Below, in pieces: positions 27,086-34,611 of a stretch of 64,000 nt of DNA. The notes beneath the pieces are model-generated. The model saw only the letters and a program-made list of their open reading frames with translations. It did not search any database and had not been told where the DNA came from. This DNA is from Rheinheimera hassiensis (lineage in GTDB: Bacteria; Pseudomonadota; Gammaproteobacteria; Enterobacterales; Alteromonadaceae): contig NZ_JAKUJZ010000001.1 in NCBI RefSeq assembly GCF_022436675.1, forward strand, positions 496,001 to 560,000. Direction: 5' to 3'. Position numbers and translations under genes: made by a program. Each line of letters starts with the position of its first letter. Position 1 is the first letter of the stretch.

Positions 27086-28213
27086 ATGTTAAAAAAAATT
27101 TTATTACTCTTAGCTCTGTGCCCTTTTTGTATATATGCTAATTATAGTTACGAATATTATAAAGATGGGCGTGAAACACTAAAAAGCAGCAACATCGGAA
27201 ATAAAAAATCAATAAATATTGAAAATTGCTATAATTTAAAAGACGAAAATATTAGCGTTAGTATTGATTGTGATATTAATAGAATTGACTATGAACAGTA
27301 TGCGAAATTAACTCACGATGCTTTTTTTAAACTCAGACGAACAGCAAAAGAATCACAAGGCTTTGACTATTACTCACTATATGGTAGGAATTACTGCCTT
27401 ATTATTGTCGACAAAAATAAGAGTTATGATCTAGAAGCAGATATTAATCCCTGCATAACTATTTACATTCCAGTTAATGCTGCCTTTAATGAAAGTTCAA
27501 AATATAGCATTGCTACTGGACTAGCTTCATTGATGCATGAAAATTTCCATATACTGTACCCCCCTTTCAAGGGTAACTCTGAACTCAGCGATCTTTTAGT
27601 TAATGAGTATGCTGCAAGCCTGATAACGCTGAATTCATATCGAATACTAAACAGAGCCTTAGACATTCCATTCGAAGGTAGGTGGACCAATTCGCTTGCT
27701 GAGCAATTTTTGTTAAACCCGAACATGAATGATTACTGCACTAATTTTTCAATTTTAAGAAAGAAAAATAAAAAAATAGGTACGAACTTTGACAGTATGA
27801 TGGGGGGAGTACTTGCTCACATTTTTTCTAGTGAGGTAGTAAAAGATCCTACTCTGTTAAAGTTATATATACATGAAGAAATAAATTCTCTATTTAAACA
27901 AAAAGTTAGCGGAAACATGCTTCTTCACAGGCTCGGGTTATGTGGTAAACCTGCGGTAATTCATGAAAATATAACTAAGGCGCTATTACCTACAAAAGTG
28001 ATGGAGGAGCAGCTGGCTGAATTATTTGGCTATAATTTCTATCTATTGTCAGGCAGGGACTACTCACAAAACGATATCGAGAGTTTTTGTGCTGATGCGG
28101 TATATAAAAATAGTTGTAAAATAGCTTATGTAAGAAATGCCAATCTAAGTGATGATAGAAGCCTTGATTCTGTTTCCAAATTTTACAATAACGCTAACGG
28201 TAAATTTTTTTAA
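27086..28213 (+). CDS. Putative secreted zinc metallopeptidase (HExxH), possibly continued by a -1 frameshift
   Basis: A 375-residue protein with a signal peptide (MLKKILLLLALCPFCIYA). It carries the HExxH motif HENFH (residues 151-155) and, nineteen residues after the second histidine, a glutamate in NEYAA (Glu174). This spacing matches thermolysin-type gluzincins, so a zinc site is likely. Eight or more cysteines suggest disulfides. The DNA is much richer in A+T than the genes on either side. The frame stops at TAA inside a seven-T run (28205-28211), and the -1 frame continues with an aspartic-protease-like sequence that lacks a start. No known family was recognised beyond the zinc motif. 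Confidence 0.6.
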   Translation: MLKKILLLLALCPFCIYANYSYEYYKDGRETLKSSNIGNKKSINIENCYNLKDENISVSIDCDINRIDYEQYAKLTHDAFFKLRRTAKESQGFDYYSLYGRNYCLIIVDKNKSYDLEADINPCITIYIPVNAAFNESSKYSIATGLASLMHENFHILYPPFKGNSELSDLLVNEYAASLITLNSYRILNRALDIPFEGRWTNSLAEQFLLNPNMNDYCTNFSILRKKNKKIGTNFDSMMGGVLAHIFSSEVVKDPTLLKLYIHEEINSLFKQKVSGNMLLHRLGLCGKPAVIHENITKALLPTKVMEEQLAELFGYNFYLLSGRDYSQNDIESFCADAVYKNSCKIAYVRNANLSDDRSLDSVSKFYNNANGKFF

Positions 28214-28881
28214 GCAAAGACTTTAGATATGTTGATAATGAATTAAATGTTGTCATTGATACAGGAGCTAGTTCTAACGTTTTTTCTAGGAAAAAAATTT
28301 CTTGCGTAACTGATGATACCAAAGAAATAAAAACTCTTTCTGGAAAAACTGAGCAAGTTTTTAAGTGCGTAGACAGCTATGCTGTAGGTGAAATTTGGGT
28401 AAAGGATAACCAAGATGATAACGTACTATCTTTAAGATCATCTTTAATTCGTTATAACCCGTTAGCATTTAACACTTCGGGAATTAGCATTGAGAATATC
28501 AAAGGAGATATTTTTCCTTTTATATACTACCAAGGGATTATCACTTTTCTGGCTGAAGACGGAATGAGTTACTGTTTTGACACTGGCAGCCGTTTTTCAT
28601 ACTTAACTAAGCGATATCAGGAAAGATTTTTATTTTACCCTTGGTTTGCCAACTCTGATGAACTTGAAAATATAGAGATTAACAATCGGGTGTATAGTTT
28701 TATCAATGTCAGGATTGGATCTGGCTTATATAGAGTCAGATCTAATATGATTGTTGGTGTCCCGCATTGTGATATTATCATCGGTGCAGATTTAGCCAAT
28801 GTGTTTGACTTTATAAGTGTGAGTAGGAGCAATCTAATCATTTCTCGCAAGGACAGCTCTTCTACACAAAATTGGTATTAA
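28204..28881 (+). CDS. Start-less frame with two DTG aspartic-protease motifs, likely C-terminal half of the upstream protein
   Basis: This frame is open from 28204 to the TAA at 28879-28881 (about 225 codons), but its first ATG is only at 28564, so it lacks its own start for half its length. It reads VVIDTGASSNVFSRKK near the beginning and, 107 codons later, YCFDTGSRFSYLTKRY followed by CDIIIGADLANVFDF. These resemble the DTG active-site loop (twice) and the hydrophobic-hydrophobic-Gly motif of retropepsin/pepsin folds. A -1 shift at the T run at 28205-28211 would join it to the HExxH protein as a polypeptide of about 598 residues. It could also be a recent frameshift mutation or a sequencing error. 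Confidence 0.5.
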   Translation: MFLSKDFRYVDNELNVVIDTGASSNVFSRKKISCVTDDTKEIKTLSGKTEQVFKCVDSYAVGEIWVKDNQDDNVLSLRSSLIRYNPLAFNTSGISIENIKGDIFPFIYYQGIITFLAEDGMSYCFDTGSRFSYLTKRYQERFLFYPWFANSDELENIEINNRVYSFINVRIGSGLYRVRSNMIVGVPHCDIIIGADLANVFDFISVSRSNLIISRKDSSSTQNWY

Positions 28882-28906
28882 CCTAGGAACTGAATCTTAG
28901 GGAAAG

Positions 28907-30361
28907 TTACTGGTGGCAATGCACCAGTGTCTGGTACTCGTCAAACGCAAAATGGTCGGTCATACCGCTGATAAAATCCTGCAATAAACGGCAGCGGTAA
29001 TACAACTCAAGCGCGTTGTCGTCCGGGGCTAATTGCGCCACTGCCAGTTGGTACGCCGCCAGATGTTTATTTGGCAGCCGGTGTGCCAGCCGTTGCTGTT
29101 GGGCTAAATGATAACCGTCGCTTTGTAACACAGCGTCAAACTCAGCCCGCGATAACAGCAATAACGGCTGATAACTGCCAAGCAAACCGGCAATAATACG
29201 AAAGCCCTGCAATTCCAATGTTTCTACCTCGGGCTGGTTAAACACAAACTGGCGGGCAACCTGCTTAAAGGCACTGGTAATGGCATGATACTGGCTGCCA
29301 TCTTCCAGCAGAGCACGATTTAAACTGCCGTCATACACCGCCGTAATATTGCTGATAAACTGGTTTGCTGCATGGCGAACCAATGGGTGTATCATCATGA
29401 CGCGCAGCCTGATAAAAAAGGCCGAAACAGAATTTACCGGCTCAGCCTCAGCGGTGTCCAGCGCGGCTTTAATCAGTGCCGAAAAGCTGGCGCTGCCACC
29501 ACGCTGGGTAGTAATTAAACGGCCGCTGGGCTCAAGCTCAGTAAAGGCAATGTTAAGCTGGTGAGCCAGTTCTTTGAGGCTGAATAAGCCTTTTTCTACT
29601 GCATCTTCAATATCAGCCAGGCAATACGAAATGTCGTCTGCTGCCTCCATAATATACGTCAGCGGATGGCGACAACCCGGCGCGGTACCAAGCGCTTGCC
29701 ACAGTTGCTCAACAAAAGGCTGCTCAGAAAAATAATATCCCGGCTTTTTTTGCAAATAGCTAAGGCTGCACTGCTTATCGGGTTTAGTGGCGGTGGCGCA
29801 GCGGGTGTATTTTAAAATACAGGCGGTTTGCGCATAGGTCAGGTTCATACGCTGTAAACTGTGCACCAGCCGGATGGCCTGGGCATTACCTTCAAACTGT
29901 GCCAATTCAGTAGTTAAAGTACGCCAAAGCGCGTTGTTTTCCAGCTTATGCTGTTTGGTTAGTTCAGGCAGTATTTGGCTAAACCAGGTATTAATGGCGC
30001 TTTCACCACTGTGGCCAAATGGTGGGTTACCGACATCGTGCAGCAGGCAGGCCATTTCAACCAACGACTCTATCGGCCGCTCCAATTCTGTCAGGCCATA
30101 TTGTTCCAGTTGCTCCGGTGTCAGGCTGCGAAAAATAGTCTGCACAATAAAACGACCGCTTTGTTGCACTTCCAGCGAATGGGTTAACCGGCTGCGCACT
30201 GCGGCGTTGCGCTCCAGCGGGAATACCTGGGTTTTCTGCTGTAAACGCCGTACGGCGGCAGAGTGAATAATGCGGCCCCGGTCACTCTCCAAGGCACTTT
30301 GTAAATCGGCTGCGCTACTTTGCAACTGCCTGCTTGCTGTTATTTTGCTGTAAAAATCCAT
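28907..30361 (-). CDS. dgt: Deoxyguanosinetriphosphate triphosphohydrolase (dGTPase)
   Basis: A 484-residue HD-domain enzyme. The metal-binding histidines and aspartates are in RSRLTHSLEVQQSGR (~60-74) and MACLLHDVGNPPFGHSGE (~107-124), with AADDISYCLADIEDA (~240) as the distal ligand region. Family enzymes hydrolyse dGTP to deoxyguanosine and triphosphate, controlling dNTP pools and giving some phage resistance. The length is near the 505 residues of the E. coli enzyme. The HAD phosphatase gene is immediately upstream (30375), 13 bases apart, so the two form a small operon. Confidence 0.92.
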   Translation of the reverse strand: MDFYSKITASRQLQSSAADLQSALESDRGRIIHSAAVRRLQQKTQVFPLERNAAVRSRLTHSLEVQQSGRFIVQTIFRSLTPEQLEQYGLTELERPIESLVEMACLLHDVGNPPFGHSGESAINTWFSQILPELTKQHKLENNALWRTLTTELAQFEGNAQAIRLVHSLQRMNLTYAQTACILKYTRCATATKPDKQCSLSYLQKKPGYYFSEQPFVEQLWQALGTAPGCRHPLTYIMEAADDISYCLADIEDAVEKGLFSLKELAHQLNIAFTELEPSGRLITTQRGGSASFSALIKAALDTAEAEPVNSVSAFFIRLRVMMIHPLVRHAANQFISNITAVYDGSLNRALLEDGSQYHAITSAFKQVARQFVFNQPEVETLELQGFRIIAGLLGSYQPLLLLSRAEFDAVLQSDGYHLAQQQRLAHRLPNKHLAAYQLAVAQLAPDDNALELYYRCRLLQDFISGMTDHFAFDEYQTLVHCHQ

Positions 30362-30374
30362 ACTTGCTCCAGAG

Positions 30375-31043
30375 CTACCGGCTATTTACCCGCAGTGACA
30401 ATTGTTGATAGTCAAACTCAGTAAAACAGCGGATTTTATGATCAGCAATATCAAATTTACTATGATGCCATTCATGCTCTGCCGGTATGGCAACCACTGT
30501 CATACCGGCTGCTTTGGCGGCCGTAACGCCAGCGAAGGAGTCTTCAAACACCAGGCAATGTTGTGGCGCAACACCCAGTTTAGCCGCTGCCAACAGATAA
30601 ATTTCCGGTGCCGGTTTACCTTGTTTTACCAGCTCAATATGACAGCGGGCCTGAAAATAATGCGCGATATTCAGCCGTTGCAAGGTAATGTCAAGCAGCA
30701 ATTGCGGCGAGTTAGTGGCCACGGCGATCTTCAGCGCCGCTTGCTCAAGTTGCTGTAGCAGTGCAGGCAAACCGGTTTTGGCCACACCGCCTTGCTTTAC
30801 GCCGTTGGCAACAAACTGGATAATCTGTTGCTCTACCTGCAGTGGTGTAAACGTTGGCCAGGGCTGATTCTGATACCAATGCGCAATGACGCTGGCGGTA
30901 GTTAACCCGGTGCTTTGCAACCGTGGTGGTTTAGTGAAATCCACCCCCAAGCCGCCCAGAATGGCCTGCTCGGCCTGATGCCATAACGGCTCTGAATCGA
31001 TCAGCACACCGTCCATATCGAAAATAACTGCCTGAAACACCAC
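30375..31043 (-). CDS. HAD-superfamily sugar-phosphate phosphatase (HxpB/YniC-like)
   Basis: A 222-residue HAD hydrolase with the nucleophile motif DMDGVLIDSEPLW (Asp9 and Asp11), motif II VATNSPQ, motif III lysine in KQGKPAPEIYL and motif IV FEDSFAG. The protein follows E. coli YniC/HxpB closely in layout (FDMDGLLIDSEPLW), which dephosphorylates hexitol phosphates and 2-deoxyglucose 6-phosphate. Beta-phosphoglucomutase is a close relative, so sugar-phosphate substrates are likely. It is cytoplasmic and directly precedes dgt. Confidence 0.85.
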   Translation of the reverse strand: MVFQAVIFDMDGVLIDSEPLWHQAEQAILGGLGVDFTKPPRLQSTGLTTASVIAHWYQNQPWPTFTPLQVEQQIIQFVANGVKQGGVAKTGLPALLQQLEQAALKIAVATNSPQLLLDITLQRLNIAHYFQARCHIELVKQGKPAPEIYLLAAAKLGVAPQHCLVFEDSFAGVTAAKAAGMTVVAIPAEHEWHHSKFDIADHKIRCFTEFDYQQLSLRVNSR

Positions 31044-31142
31044 GCCTCCGGATTTGCCGCACTAAAACAGCAGCATAACATGCAGTAATTAACTTTACTG
31101 CTGACTTTAAGCTTAAGCGGCAATGCGCCGCCAGTCTCTGTA

Positions 31143-32390
31143 TCAGGGTTTAAAGACTGGCCGGGCGTCCAGAACTTCAGCGTGGTATTTATCGTCACTG
31201 AACAGCAGCGGGTAATAAAAATGACGCAGTTGGGCGTGAAAATCTCTGACTTTTTGCTCATAGCGCCATGCCGCTTTCGCGTCTGTGTGCGCCCAATCGG
31301 TAAGAGTTCTTTGCAGTAAGGTTGCCGGTGATAACCATGCGACCCAACCCGCTGCCCGATATTTATCTTCTGCTGTTTGCTGATAAGCCTGCGCTAATGG
31401 CTTGGCCGCTTCATCACCCAGTTGCTGAAAGGCGTAATACCATTTCCATTCAAACAGCGATTTTACCTGCGTTTTGTCAGCCCACTCAGGGTGAGAGACC
31501 ACAAAAGCCTGCATGGTTGTTTCAATAGGAATATCCCAGGCATCATTTACCGCCTCACGCTGGGTCATCAGAATATCGCCGCCTTGCGGGCCATGAAAGC
31601 CTTTATCAATTGCGACATTAGCAACAGCAGGAATAATAAAGGTGGTTAATAACCAAAAGCCGATTAAAAACGAAGCCAGTACCGGGGCAGAAAAGCTAAA
31701 ACGTGCCACCCAATAACACAGTAATGACCATAGCAGAATATAAACCAGTGCTATAAATATAACCGATAGTATTAACCCGGCAGAGACGCCATTGAATATA
31801 GCGCCTGCGATAAAAGGCAGCACAAGTGCTAACCACAGCGTCAGTACAACAACTACGGCCCGTAATGGCCACAAGCTATAGCCCGTGCGCGCAGTAATAG
31901 ATAAAAAGTCTAACCGACCGGCAGCCCGTTCGCTGGCCCGTAAATCATGTAGCAACAATATAAGCAGTAGTGGCGCAATCACGGCGATTACAAAAGTAAA
32001 ATCAATACGGCCAACCATTGCCAGTTCAGGGTTTTGGGTATCAGACTCATGAATTTGCCCCTCAATTGCCAGCATGCGGATACGATGTTTCCACGGGTAA
32101 ACATCACGTACGCCTGCAGCTGCAAAGGCCAGTGAAGATGGCGGCGCATAAGTCAGGTGGAAAGTATAATAAGCAAGGAGACCCGCCTCATCATAGCGCT
32201 TTGTTACACCGGCTTGATCCAGCTCATCTGCTTTTTGCATACGCTCAATGGTGGCATGTTGCTGCGCGACTTCCACACTGCCGGTCCACACAGAAAATAA
32301 AGCCAGTAAAAAACCAACCAAAAGCACTAAAGCGACGCTCTTCTTGTGTAAAACAAATCTGGTTTCACGGCAAATGTCTAACCAACTCAT
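31143..32390 (-). CDS. ABC-2 type permease with DUF3526-like domain (second permease)
   Basis: A 415-residue membrane protein with one N-terminal helix (~15-35), a periplasmic loop (~40-120), then a set of helices (~130-265), and another long soluble loop (~270-400) with YLSPATLLQRTLTDWAHTDA. This layout matches DUF3526 permeases, which are found in pairs beside an ABC ATPase. It overlaps the upstream permease gene by four bases, so they are cotranslated. It would form half of the membrane channel. Export, lipid handling or maturation of an outer-membrane system is possible; the substrate is unknown. Confidence 0.8.
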   Translation of the reverse strand: MSWLDICRETRFVLHKKSVALVLLVGFLLALFSVWTGSVEVAQQHATIERMQKADELDQAGVTKRYDEAGLLAYYTFHLTYAPPSSLAFAAAGVRDVYPWKHRIRMLAIEGQIHESDTQNPELAMVGRIDFTFVIAVIAPLLLILLLHDLRASERAAGRLDFLSITARTGYSLWPLRAVVVVLTLWLALVLPFIAGAIFNGVSAGLILSVIFIALVYILLWSLLCYWVARFSFSAPVLASFLIGFWLLTTFIIPAVANVAIDKGFHGPQGGDILMTQREAVNDAWDIPIETTMQAFVVSHPEWADKTQVKSLFEWKWYYAFQQLGDEAAKPLAQAYQQTAEDKYRAAGWVAWLSPATLLQRTLTDWAHTDAKAAWRYEQKVRDFHAQLRHFYYPLLFSDDKYHAEVLDARPVFKP

Positions 32391-33835
32391 ATACGTCTAC
32401 CTGCAAATAAAATAAATCCCACCACAATAGCCATGGCACAAAATAGCTGTAACAACGCCATAAGACTGTTTGCAAAAAGTTGCGTTGGCGCTAATGGTGT
32501 AAAATGAAATTCATCCAGTATTTGCCAGTTAGCTGAGCTGACAGTCGCCTCTTTCTGCGCTTGCTGGCTGGCATATCTGTTTGCATCTTGCGCGTAGCTA
32601 AGCCCTTCAGCGTGCAGCGTGTTCAGCGATTGCACAAAGTCAAAGCGTATTGCTTCTGCCTTGCGCAGGAAACGCTGGTAGTTCTCCAAATCGGTGCCGG
32701 CCAGTTTCATTGAGGCGGTTTGAATGGCAATAACCGGTGATAACCAGCCAAATTTGCGGGCAATATCAGCCTGAGCTTGCTCAATTTGCATTTTTTGCTC
32801 GGCAAATTTGTTCAAAACGTCTGTATGCTGCGACTCTGAATAGCGTGATACCACACCTCTGAAATTAACAGGCAACTCTTCCACTGTCGTAACATTATAT
32901 TGCGCTAAAAGATTGTCTTTCAGCGCCTTAAAAGCAGGATCGTTAGCATTGTGCCCGTCCCCTGTGTCACGAATACTTTGTAGCACAGCGAAATCGGTTT
33001 CCAGTTTACCCTGCGAGGCCAGAGCAACACTGGCAGTGTTGCCGGCAATTCTCGGCAGGATAAGACACATGAGGATCCAAACCGCCATTAAGCCACTAAA
33101 ACTGGTGCTGTTAGAGGATGCCAAAGCAGAAACAGCCAGCACGATGCCGCACCAAATAGCCAGATACAGCAGATAGGCGAAGACAAAAGCCACCACAGGT
33201 AACAGCGCGGCACCGTTTAACAGCGTCAATAGTGCCCCCACAACAAGCGGGGCAAGTATTAACAGGCCCGCACCGGCCAGCGCCACAGCTTTACCCAGAA
33301 TAAGTGTTAGCGGTGACACCCCCTGCACCTTAAGAAAATCCAGGGTGCCGGCCTCACGCTCACGGGTCATAACGCCGAAGCCCAGTACAATAAGCAGCAG
33401 CGGGGTGAGTACTTGCATGACATACGCCGGGGTGAGTTTACCGAGCCAGGTTAAGCCACTGCTTTGCTTTTGCTCGGCAAAGGTCGCGCTGTTTTGCTGA
33501 TGCCCCTCAAGAAAAATGGCATTACCGGTAAACGCATCGATACCCGGATCTAATGTACTTAACGGTGGCGGTGAGCGAAATAAGTAATGACCATAGTGGA
33601 TCATGCGGTGTGGATGGCGGTCTGGCTGTGCCTCAAACACCTGCGTCGCATCAGATTGCATATGCTGACGCTTTTCAGCCGTTGCGGTAATGGCGGCTTG
33701 CGTTACCCAAACCGAGGCAATTGCTAACACTAGTGCAATCAGCAACACGGTTTGCGCCAAACTGGAACGTCGCCAGTAGCGCCACTCGTCTTTGGCGATT
33801 GCTAATACCTTACTACCCATTACCGCGCTACTCAT
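32387..33835 (-). CDS. ABC-2 type permease with DUF3526-like domain (first permease)
   Basis: The start is set at ATG 33833-33835 (MSSAVMGSKVLAIAKDEWRYWRRS), overlapping the end of the ATPase gene by eight bases; the open frame extends further upstream but would lie inside the ATPase gene. This gives a 482-residue protein. It has an N-terminal helix (~25-47), a periplasmic domain, helices at ~130-270 including VMTREREAGTLDFLKVQGVSPL (a sequence typical of ABC-2 permeases), a second soluble domain and a C-terminal helix. It is the partner of the next permease. Both probably pair with the ATPase as a heterodimeric transporter. Confidence 0.8.
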   Translation of the reverse strand: MSSAVMGSKVLAIAKDEWRYWRRSSLAQTVLLIALVLAIASVWVTQAAITATAEKRQHMQSDATQVFEAQPDRHPHRMIHYGHYLFRSPPPLSTLDPGIDAFTGNAIFLEGHQQNSATFAEQKQSSGLTWLGKLTPAYVMQVLTPLLLIVLGFGVMTREREAGTLDFLKVQGVSPLTLILGKAVALAGAGLLILAPLVVGALLTLLNGAALLPVVAFVFAYLLYLAIWCGIVLAVSALASSNSTSFSGLMAVWILMCLILPRIAGNTASVALASQGKLETDFAVLQSIRDTGDGHNANDPAFKALKDNLLAQYNVTTVEELPVNFRGVVSRYSESQHTDVLNKFAEQKMQIEQAQADIARKFGWLSPVIAIQTASMKLAGTDLENYQRFLRKAEAIRFDFVQSLNTLHAEGLSYAQDANRYASQQAQKEATVSSANWQILDEFHFTPLAPTQLFANSLMALLQLFCAMAIVVGFILFAGRRI

Positions 33836-34553
33836 TCCGCGCCCCTGCAGTGAACGCTTTGTGCACGACCTCAGAGTCGATATTGCCGTGTTCGGGCGCG
33901 TCGAACATGCCAACAATTTCTCCGTTATGCAGTAAACCAATGCGGTCAGCTACATGGCAGGCACCATAAACATCGTGAGTTACCATAAAAATAGTAGAGC
34001 CCTGCGCGGCCAACTGTTTTACTAAACGATTGAATTCATCAATAGCAACAGGGTCCAGGCCAGATGTGGGTTCATCTAAAAACAAAATGGGCGCTTCACG
34101 CAGCAATGCCAGGGCAATTGCTGTTTTTTGCCGCATGCCTTTTGAATAACCAGCCAGTGCTGAATTCCAGGATGCTTCCTGCAATGCAACACGCTGTAAA
34201 GCTTCAGCAATATCGCCAGCTGTCTTCTGCTTGCCAGACAATGATAAAAAATATTTTATATTTTCAATCGCCGTTAAATGGCCGTACAGCATGACAGACT
34301 CAGGCAAGTACGCGACTTTTTGCCGAACGACATCCGGTTGCTGGTGCACATTAACCCCTGCCAATGACACAGAGCCAGATGATGGCGTCATAAGACCAAG
34401 AAAGGTTTTGATGGTAGTTGATTTACCTGCGCCATTACCGCCCAGCAGCGCCATTACTTCGCCTTTTCGGGCACTAAAAGAAACATTCTTCAATATTTGC
34501 TTTTCTTTGACGTTAACGCATAAATTTGAAGCACTTATAACCAGTTCCTGCAT
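33828..34553 (-). CDS. ABC transporter ATP-binding protein
   Basis: A 241-residue ATPase with Walker A GGNGAGKSTTIK (~38-49), Q-loop region AYLPESVMLYGHL, signature YSKGMRQK (~134), Walker B ILFLDEPTSGLD (~152) and H-loop FMVTHD. The GMRQK form and the ABC-2 permease partners place it with ABC exporters (CcmA/NosF-type). It is the second gene of an apparent operon that begins with a TonB-dependent receptor 58 bases upstream. It powers the two DUF3526-like permeases. Confidence 0.9.
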   Translation of the reverse strand: MQELVISASNLCVNVKEKQILKNVSFSARKGEVMALLGGNGAGKSTTIKTFLGLMTPSSGSVSLAGVNVHQQPDVVRQKVAYLPESVMLYGHLTAIENIKYFLSLSGKQKTAGDIAEALQRVALQEASWNSALAGYSKGMRQKTAIALALLREAPILFLDEPTSGLDPVAIDEFNRLVKQLAAQGSTIFMVTHDVYGACHVADRIGLLHNGEIVGMFDAPEHGNIDSEVVHKAFTAGARNE

Positions 34554-34611
34554 TTTAAATCGTCCCGAAATTCAATAAAAAATATTACATGTAGTGGGGG
34601 AAGCCTTAACT

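Noticed and set aside
28206-28212. TTTTTTA, the same heptamer as a classic -1 ribosomal slippery site
   Set aside because: The heptamer is not in the phase required relative to the zero frame (codons here are TTT TTT TAA). Simple slippage or an indel at the T run is a better explanation than a retrovirus-like site.
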